Origin: Oscarella lobularis
Lineage: Eukaryota; Porifera; Homoscleromorpha; Homosclerophorida; Oscarellidae
Assembly: GCF_947507565.1 (NCBI RefSeq)
Contig: NC_089184.1
Location: forward strand, 1,860,001-1,924,000
DNA length: 64,000 bases
Direction: 5' to 3'
Positions 56,705-64,000 of this stretch are shown here, piece by piece. A program made the position numbers and the translations under genes. The notes under the pieces are model-generated. The model was not told the origin of the DNA. It was given only the letters and a program-made list of their open reading frames with translations, and did not search any database. How positions within the stretch are numbered: position 1 is the first letter of the stretch; every line of letters starts with the position of its first letter.

Positions 56705-57250
56705 CAATAAATATATGATGGATGGCCTGCCCTGACTGAGGTTGTCGCGTGATGATCGAGAGATGCGCACGGTAGAAAGATGAGCAAACGCTCGGCAGCG
56801 TCATTGATCCTATTGACGTGATAGAAGAAATTTCTCTAGAGGTGCCAAAGTGCAGTCTATTTTTCCGAGACTTTTTTCCTATTGCGGGTGTTCTCAGGGT
56901 CTTCACCAGATGCTCGAGAAGGGAAATCTTATCCGAGAGAAATTAAAAAGGCGAAAGCTGGCCAGTTACGCGAATCGAATGAAGGAGACGAAACCTCAAT
57001 GTTCGTATTGGTTTATCTCGTAGAAATAAGATTTTCCGGACGGCCGGAATTCCCGAGTGCGGAACTGGTGCACTTATACGTCGCAAGGTGAGGTGAGAGC
57101 GTGTTGTCAGTCGAGTTCACGTTTGCTTGTGACGTCGAATCCGCGTTTATAGGACGAGCCATCAACAGCTGGTTTGGGCTGACGAAGAAGTACACTCGCC
57201 TTGCCTGCTTACTCACGCTGAGCGAAGAGCATAAGAAGCGGAGAAAACGA
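56190..57250 (+). pseudogene. Valyl-tRNA synthetase fragments, decayed
   Basis: Several stretches match class I valyl-tRNA synthetases in the right order. An exon at 56256-56381 ([19 protein letters not shown], then [14 protein letters not shown]) is intact with a TTAG acceptor and GTAAG donor. Its duplicate at 56561-56690 has an added codon and a frameshift. The KMSKS region near 56770-56830 (RDAHGRKMSK, then LGSVIDPIDVIEE) is broken by one missing base. LHQMLEKGNL, PREIKKAKAGQ (about 56910-56970) and a GIPECGTGAL-like block (about 57040-57080) lie in different frames. Introns are still present, so this is a duplicated genomic fragment, not a processed copy. The N-terminal and anticodon-binding parts are absent. 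Confidence 0.75.
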
Positions 57251-57900
57251 CTGATTTTTTTGTAGTCCTAGATAACTAAGGAGGCATGTGGTGTAGTAGG
57301 CACATAACATGACTCGCACGCCTTGCACCCATGACGCGCTAGGTAGGCAGATAGGTTAGATAGGCTAGTTTGGGGCACCGGCGGGGTGGTGCACCCCGCG
57401 TGCGCTGCCGCCGCCATGGAGAAAAGAATAAGGTACAGAAATTTTATTTCAATAAAAATAAAAAAAACAAGCAGATCTTCCCCTCTCTTTCGCGGGCAGT
57501 TTTTGTTGACGGGAGTCTTGCCCAGGACCCCGGAGCAGTTTTAATGATGGGGTCGTGCTCAGGACCCCAAAATCCTATCAATGAATATTAGTGGACAACA
57601 GACAATACGTTCTATGCGTACCTGCCATCTTTTCTTGATCGAGGAATACGTCGATCTTTTGGCCTGTGTACGCCTGCAAGAAAACGCTTGCAGATACATA
57701 TTTTGCTGTAGGCGTTGTTCTCCTGGAGAGACTTCCAATAAGAATGGTAGCCTCAAATAGGAGATACACGCCTTGAGTAGGCAGTTTTTCTTCTCTGGGC
57801 CGCACAACCACTTCAGTAGTTGATATATGCCTGCCTAGGAGACGCTGGCCTTTTAGACGTTATGGCCTCATACCAAGAGGAGGCATACAGGCAGTTTAGA

Positions 57901-57986
57901 AGACTGCAACTATAAGGAAGTTGCAAGTCTCCGTGATCCCGCAGTTGGACCAACCCGTCCTGCCGAGGACGTTGGGACCGCAGTCT
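57901..57986. repeat. Nested inverted repeats, possible structured RNA
   Basis: AGACTGC (57901-57907) pairs perfectly with GCAGTCT (57980-57986). Inside, AGACTGCAACT can alternatively pair with AGTTGCAAGTCT (57919-57930). The segment 57947-57979 is nearly self-complementary around GTCCTGCCGAGGAC. Whether it is transcribed cannot be told from sequence. Confidence 0.5.
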
Positions 57987-58661
57987 ACCTCCTTGACGTA
58001 GTTTTTGTTTTCTTTTTCACAACCCACAATTCACTCTACAGTCCAATGTCATTAGCTACAGTAGGAGAATGCAAATTTTGATAAGTGATCAAATTTGAGG
58101 CTATTAATAAGGCGCCAAATTTGGAGGCGGAGCGAAGGACCGTTCGGCTCTTCAAGGAAAACAAACTCAAACTGATCGAAATTCGTCTTTTCAAAAGACT
58201 CTCTGCTATTGAAGTTTCCACCAAGACAAAGTCAGGCTCGCTTTACGTGCAGTGTACGCGACTAAGGGCGTAGAATTACCAATTTCGCGTGTATGCGTGT
58301 CGTTCTGAACACTGCCACGTCATCAGATCGGGAAGAAATGGTCAAATTCGGCAGAAATATGCCGAGAGGGGCCCCAGCGTCTCGCGTTGTTGTTTTTTGT
58401 ACCTTTGAGCCTCTTTTCGTAGGACGTACTCCAGAGTGCTCGTTCTGCTTGTCGTTCGCGGCGATGGTCGAAAAAAGCGACGCAAAGCGTTACCGAGAGA
58501 GATCGAAAGCCGCCGTTTCTCCGATCTTGAGCGAGAGTTCTGGAACGATTCTTGCTTCTTAGTTGCAAATAACTGCAAAAAAAAAACGACGCGAATGTCA
58601 TCCAGGTGGAGAATCGCTTTTTTCATCGCGAAAATGGGGACCCAATCGCTTATGCGCTTAC

Positions 58662-58719
58662 CGACGCCGTCTTCGTTCGCTCCCACGCCGTCTTCGGTCG
58701 CTCCCACGCCGTCTTCGGA
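58662..58719. repeat. 21-base tandem repeat, nearly three units
   Basis: The unit ACGCCGTCTTCGGTCGCTCCC occurs nearly three times with single-base changes. In one + frame it would read as repeated PTPSSVA, but no gene could be built around it. Confidence 0.8.
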
Positions 58720-59356
58720 CCTAAAGGAGCCTTCGAAAATACGGCAAAACTCTCTGGGGATATCAGCGAAGGCGAAGTGTAGCTAAACGAGGTGTTGTAG
58801 ATGTAGGAAATAGGAAAGGTGGAGATCTGTCGCGCTAGAAAAAGCGAGGCGCTGCGAAGCCTCTCTTGTGTATTGGACAGGCGAAGAGACATCTTTCCTT
58901 CGTCTTCGTCGAGTTCTAAGCAGCTGTAGGCCCTGGAACGTCCAGCAAAGCGAGATTTCTTCTACGTGGCTGTGTTCAGACGACCCGTATCAACCTGTAA
59001 GATATAATCAATAAAAAACAGGTACACGGCTAAAAGAAAGTGACAAGGACACATGCAGCTAAGAATGTCGTGACAACTGATTTAGAAAGAGCAATGAAAT
59101 GAAAGAAAAGAAAGAGTCAGCTTTTAGAGTCAAAAAGCTGCGGCTAGCTAGCACACTATTGAAAGAGAGAAAGAGCAAACTCAAACTACATTAGCTAAGT
59201 CAGATGCAAACCGTCGCAAAATTTCCTGTGCTAACGATGCAATATAGACAGCATGGGTAGTACAATAAAAAGGACGAGACTGAAAGCAGAGACTTCGGCT
59301 GGTTTGCAAGATGCATCTATGCAGCCAAACAATCAATTAGGATTTAGCTCTACTCG

Positions 59357-61460
59357 TCAAACCGTTGATTTACTGTTGCTTCCAGGACACGATTTTTCGT
59401 CTTCCCCGTCGTCACAGTCACGAGCTCCATCACAGACAAAGTACTTGGGAATGCACTTCAAGCCGAGCCATGCTACTCGACAAGGAATGTGATCCGAAGT
59501 GCAAGTATCTTAGAAAGATAATCTCAATAGCATGGCGTATAGTATACATACACAGTAAGGCCAACAAATACCATTTTCAAGACACTGCTTTCTGTAGTTG
59601 TCTGACCTGACGTATGACTGCAGCCGAAGTGACATGGTTTCTAATTCTGGGTGTTGGTCAGAGCAGTTTTTGAAATAGTCGATGCACAACTTAAACGTTA
59701 CGACGAGATTACAAGCGGTATTTTGTCGCTCTCCCGTCAAAGCTTGTATCTAAACACACCGTGTTCGACTACGTATAACACAGCGTATGGTAACTACTAA
59801 TCTGTTTAGACTGTACCTGGCTAGAAAATTCAGAGTCAATTCCAAGGCGTACAGTTTGCCTACTCTCGCTCGTCAAAATAGGTAAGCAGTACGATATGTC
59901 CTGACTTTTGCATCTGGAAACTTTTGAACAAATACATCAAAGCTACATTCTACGTATAGCTTTTGGCTTACCGTGACGGCAGTAAAACTTGTAGGCGTCC
60001 TGGTTAGTTTCGTTTGCCCACTTGAAAGCCAATTTTACAAATTGATTATCAGAATACATGCATCGGTCTTTGATTTCGTCGAAGCACGACGTGAAGTTAG
60101 AGTAAGCCGTGCAAACGTTGCGCAGTTCCTTCCCACGTTGGTTCAAGGATGAGAGCTGCATGGCAGCGCGTACAACGCGGTGCTGTGAAAGTTTCTTCGG
60201 TGCAATAAGAAGTATGTACCTGTGCAGACAGAGACTTGTCCGAAGTGTCCTCCAGATACGCTAAACAGCGTGACACGTCTTGAAAATCGCACGTCTTCAA
60301 ATTTCCTATAGATACAAAAAATACGCACCAAAGCTCAGCGCTCGTTTTCAGCTCCATACTCTGTTTCAGTACGCAGAAAGTTCGATAAAACGCCGATTCC
60401 ACGAACGTCGCAGCGTTGACATTGCCTTGCCAAATGGGGCTTTGGCATGTTTGGTTCTTTTCTTTGTCGCAAGACGTTGCGTCTTTCAGAGCTCGGCATA
60501 CGACTTCAGCGCCATACTCGTTTAGTTGAAGCACCTACAGTCAAAATAGAAAGCGAACTACTACTAGTAATATATATAAGCATGCCTGTGAAGTTATATT
60601 CTGTTGGAGGGAAATAAAAGGAACATTTTCATTATTCGTGGTGAGAGATTGAAAGCAGCTGTTGTCCAAGCCGCAGCCTAAAATTAGTCTAGCAGTCACA
60701 ACGCAGAGCCTAAAGTATAAATGACCATATAATTACCACAAGCGTAGGCCGACTCGTCCAACTCATCGTCACAATGACTCATTTTATCACAAGCCAAAGA
60801 CAAATCACGGCAGCCCGAAGCGCCGTTAACAAAACAAGCAAACTCGTTTGGCCCGCATAACGCTTATATTCAAAATACGATTAGAATAAATTGAATATTG
60901 GCTATAAGTTATACCAGTTTCAAGGCATTGCTGTCGGTAAGATGGAGAATCGACGTAAGATGCAACGGCGACCAAAGATTCGACATCCATAGGAGATGTT
61001 GGCGGACAGAGAAATATTAAGTTTCGAATGCAGGATCGAAAATGAACCGCCGCATTGCAAGCTAAAGGACGCATTGCGTCGCTGAAGCTTCTAATCTAAA
61101 ATAAAAAGGCCAATAATAAAGAAAACAGAAGAAGTATTCTTGCGTCACATGAAAGGGTCTTTGTTCGGGTTATCGCGTGCATGATGATAAAACTATACCT
61201 GGTCGGCGAAGGGCTCGCCACTGAGAGACAGAGCGATGCCAGTAGTGTTCCAAAGTTGAAGAGAGCTACTGCAGCGATCGCGAAGTGACTCTTCTGTTGA
61301 CACGCAAGTCTCTATAAACAAAGTAGGCAATTAAAACTAAGGTGTATTGATCGAAGTTTGGCTCCGTCCGAGCACGGAACGTACGCATAGTCACGTCGGG
61401 CAAAAAGAAGAAACAGAGCAGTGCCAAAAGGCTCGCGCTCAGAGTCAGCTGCCGCATCAT
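59357..61460 (-). CDS. Secreted LDLa-domain protein with repeated Cys module
   Basis: Read on the - strand. Exon 1 starts at 61460 with [19 protein letters not shown], a clear signal peptide. Later exons alternate two module types. LDL-receptor class A domains are CGPNEFACF, then [16 protein letters not shown] (about 60750-60860), and a last one, [23 protein letters not shown] (about 59377-59450), near the stop at 59357-59359. Between them are four related stretches of about 60 residues with the pattern C-x8-C-x(7-11)-C-x(25-30)-Y-x3-C: near 60920-61070, 60380-60530, 59960-60160 and 59560-59750. I do not recognise this module. The protein is probably extracellular. A number of exon borders are tentative and the ligand is unknown. 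Confidence 0.75.
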
Positions 61461-61629
61461 GCATATAAGTTTACTGCGTGGGGCAAAGTGAAACCGCAAC
61501 GCTTGCACATGCGTCAAGCGAAGGGACCGTCCCTTCGCGTTTGCCATATGACCGTGAGAACATTAGCTGAAGGATTCAACATGTGCAACTTCTACATTGA
61601 CAAAACAAAAACAGTGACGTCAGCAATTT

Positions 61630-61659
61630 TTTTTGGGGGGGGGGGAGGGGGGGGGGGGC
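61630..61659. repeat. Long poly-G tract
   Basis: About 25 G bases, interrupted once by A and preceded by a T run, lie between two - strand genes. On their coding strand it is poly-C. It could form a G-quadruplex or mark an assembly problem. Confidence 0.85.
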
Positions 61660-61676
61660 GTGCTTCATGAAATGTA

Positions 61677-64000
61677 CTAGCCAAAGAACTTACAGCCTTC
61701 AAAAAGCTTTTTGTCTTGCTTTTCAATTGGAAAATCTACCGTCAGCGTGTTCAAAGTCGCGCCACCGCTCTTAATAAGCTAGAAAAAGGTTAAAATGCAT
61801 GTATAGTACGTCAACTCTCGCCTCAAACTTACCACATCGTAACTGTAGTACGGTGCAACGTAGACTCTTCCATTACCGGCGGAGCCGACATAAAAATCCA
61901 GACATGCTCCCAGTGACGTTTGTCTTCTCTTCAACATTACCACCGGTTCGACGTAGAATGGAATAGAAATGTTTACTTTTAGGCCAAAGGTTGCAACCGA
62001 TGACTAAAGAATTTTAACTAATATGTATAAAATAGACGTATTCTCGCACTTACAAGAAAACTGAGCTCAGCTTTTGCATAAGACGACAGCGTGACACTTG
62101 GCTTGAACAGACCGGAAATGATTGGCGACGACAGAGGGCACACTTCGTAGCCTAATGTAGAGCCGTAAGTAACATTACTGGAAACCTGTAGGGATGCCTT
62201 CAGTCCCAATTTCAAAGGTAGCTCAAACTGCCTTGAAACCAATTGATGGGTTCTGTCTTCAATGTCAAAAGATCCCCCGCGACAAAGACTGAACGTTTCG
62301 TCGGAATACGGAATAAGTGTTATGCTACCAAATCGTATAAATCGCTTCAGCTCCGCCGATTTTTCGTTTCCAGTCACCGACACAAACGCGTCTATGATCG
62401 GAATATTGCTACCAAATATGTTTACCGTTGCAACGGCTTTGGCGAAAACAAAACCGAAAGGACCGGCATTCGCCTCCGGCAAGTTAACACCGGCAAAAAC
62501 TCCGGCTACGACATTCAAACCCGTCGACGAAGAACCAAGAGTAGTTCCGTATAGATAGCTGGCGTGCGATTTGTAGTGCTGTTTCTCGTATTGACGTTCG
62601 CTTTCGCTTGCAATGGTGTTGAACAGGGGACTGTTGTAAGCCCAATCCGAGCTGCCCTCTCTTCGAACTCGTTTGTTTGTCTTGGCTTTCACGTAACTGT
62701 TGTAGGTCTCCGTCGTTTCTTGGCTACGACCGCGCTTCAGCGCTGCGACAACGGCCTCTTCAAGTTCACTTCGACTTTGACTGAAAACTTCGTCGCTCCA
62801 CAAACGATTGCGTAGAACGTCTAGAATTTCTTGCGCAAAAGTCTGCGAAATGTTTCGCCCCTCCTCCAAGCGACTCTGCAAAAAGTCGTCGACATATGTC
62901 TGGTTGACTTCTGCTATATGATTTAGAGCTAAGATGGCTGCGTCTCTAACTGCTTTCGAAGTTTTTGCCCTTTCAAGTACTCCTACTATCGATTCAACGG
63001 CTTGCATCTTTCCAGCATTGCCTAAGGCTAAGAGAAGCACCACCGCGTCTGAATCGGCGTTGCTAGCGAGAAACTTGCTCAGCAAAAACCGAAGTACTTT
63101 GTCGGATGCTGGTTCGCCTAAATTTCGAGCGAGTGCGCCTAAAGCTAATGTCGCCTCTTCTTTATGTACGTCGTCGTTGTCGTAAACGAGACGCATGATT
63201 TGCGTTACGAGCTGGTCGCTAGGATTCCGCAAAAAGGCGACACTCGAGAAAAGGAACCTTACGCTCAAGCCTGAACCTAACGGATCTCCCAACAGCTGTG
63301 CGATCACCTTGGTACAGTACATACAAATTCAGCGCGAATAGTGATTAGGAAAGTTGGGAGCGGATTTTTTTGTACCTGTTGAGCTTTGCGCGTTCCTGAT
63401 GCAATCAAGAGCGGGAAAAGGCGTTTTCGTTCGGAAACGTTCTGAGAGTAGTTGCCAGTCAAATTCATTTTTTTGAGCGAGGCATTGCTTACAGTAAGAA
63501 AAGCTTTTATGACGACATCGGTTGCAGGCGTTTGTCTATGACTCGAGCAGAGATACTGCTCGCAGAGACCCTCCAATTCTACCAGCGGTGAAAGTGTCTC
63601 CCCTATGTAATATATATAGACAAGCTATGACTTTTTTGATGAAATCATTTACAGTTGTCGTAGCTACTATTCTCTTGAAGAGCTTTGAGAAGTTGCGACA
63701 GTTCCAAGTACTGCCGATCAAGTTTCCTCTTTATAACTTCAGCTATTCCATTGTGTATTGGCTAATAATTGTAGAACGATACCATTGACTATTGTACCTT
63801 TTGTTTGCTTCCCCTCGACTGAGCTAACTTGCAGTCCGTGCGTATCTTCAACTGAGAAAAATTGCGCTGATCTTTTCTGCCGCAGTTTGAGACACTTTAT
63901 GAGACGAGCCGAAAACGTTTGTTCTATCCGAATTCTGTTGCTAGGTAAACTTTCCCTAGCAGACGTTTGACGTCTTTGGTGAAGCGACGTTTGAAGGACG
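61677..64000 (-). CDS. Large lipid transfer protein (vitellogenin/MTP family), 3' part
   Basis: The gene runs off the right edge. Read on the - strand, exons near 63840-63900, 63650-63750, 63380-63600 and a long one at about 62018-63310 encode the helical part of a vitellogenin N-terminal domain (QLLGDPLGSGLSVRFLFSSV, then EATLALGALARNLG; AVRDAAILALNHIAEVNQT). The beta-rich lipid-binding part follows (SSDWAYNSPLF, SYLYGTTLGSSSTG, GSFDIEDRTHQLVS). It ends soon after LIKSGGATLNTLTVDFP and KQDKKLFEG, stop about 61677. Stopping there, without von Willebrand or long lipid-pocket regions, makes it closer in size to microsomal triglyceride transfer protein than to yolk vitellogenin. The family call is firm; the subfamily is inferred. 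Confidence 0.8.

Larger units (their letters stand above)
57260..59356. other. 2.1 kb without a recognised gene
   Basis: No exon I recognise lies here. Contents: a tRNA-SINE-like head near 57296-57350 (TGGTGTAGTAGGC, an A-box-like start, weak); a short hairpin GGGGTGGTGCACCCC near 57384-57398; nested inverted repeats at 57901-57986; a 21-base tandem repeat at 58662-58719; and open frames at 58293-58786 on both strands with no recognisable domain. Base use is unlike the neighbouring exons. It may be old transposon or untranslated sequence. Confidence 0.5.

Noticed and set aside
61347-61670. + strand frame ending in a glycine run
   Set aside because: It depends on the poly-G tract and lies opposite the signal-peptide exon of the LDLa gene.

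Overview
This window looks like nuclear DNA from a very compact animal genome. Almost every gene is split by short spliceosomal introns (about 45 to 100 bases, GT..AG) and neighbouring genes are often separated by only 40 to 105 bases. The gene set is metazoan: an adhesion GPCR, receptor tyrosine kinase, KIF-binding protein, IQGAP, SOCS-box ankyrin protein, GON4L, and a large lipid transfer protein. An early-branching animal with a condensed genome, such as a homoscleromorph sponge, would fit. That assignment is inference from gene content and density, not from a marker gene. Exon joins below were read by eye; a statement that lengths add to a multiple of three means I summed the exons.

Layout. 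1-7.8 kb: a tandem array of four major-facilitator (MFS) transporter copies on the + strand. Copy 1 is cut by the window edge, copies 2 and 3 are broken and copy 4 is intact. A complete 11-exon RNA 3'-phosphate cyclase gene (RTCA) lies between copies 1 and 2. 8-11.1 kb: a RING E3 ligase (RNF115/126-like) and an ankyrin-SOCS-box protein, two ubiquitin-ligase type genes in a row. 11.2-18.6 kb: a 32-exon receptor tyrosine kinase of about 1805 residues with a signal peptide, large ectodomain, discoidin (F5/8C) domain, membrane span and two complete, apparently active tyrosine kinase domains in tandem. This is the most unusual item in the window. 18.9-25.5 kb: IQGAP. 25.7-27.8 kb: a tandem pair of unrecognised genes, the second frameshifted and preceded by a stray copy of the IQGAP 3' end. 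27.9-31.9 kb: mitochondrial Lon protease.

32-35.5 kb (-): an LRR-bearing adhesion GPCR whose ATG is 51 bases from that of the divergent KIFBP gene (35.5-37.4 kb, +). 37.4-39.1 kb (-): a basic coiled-coil AT-hook protein. 39.2-55.8 kb: CHD1 with a roughly 500-residue N-terminal extension, GON4L, and TADA3 (-), a run of chromatin regulators. 56-57.3 kb: decayed valyl-tRNA synthetase fragments with an internal tandem duplication. 57.3-59.4 kb: no gene recognised, some structured or repetitive sequence. 59.4-61.5 kb (-): a secreted LDL-receptor class A protein with a repeated cysteine module. 61.7-64 kb (-): the 3' part of a vitellogenin/MTP-family lipid transfer protein that runs off the right edge.

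No rRNA, confident tRNA, CRISPR array or intact transposon was seen.
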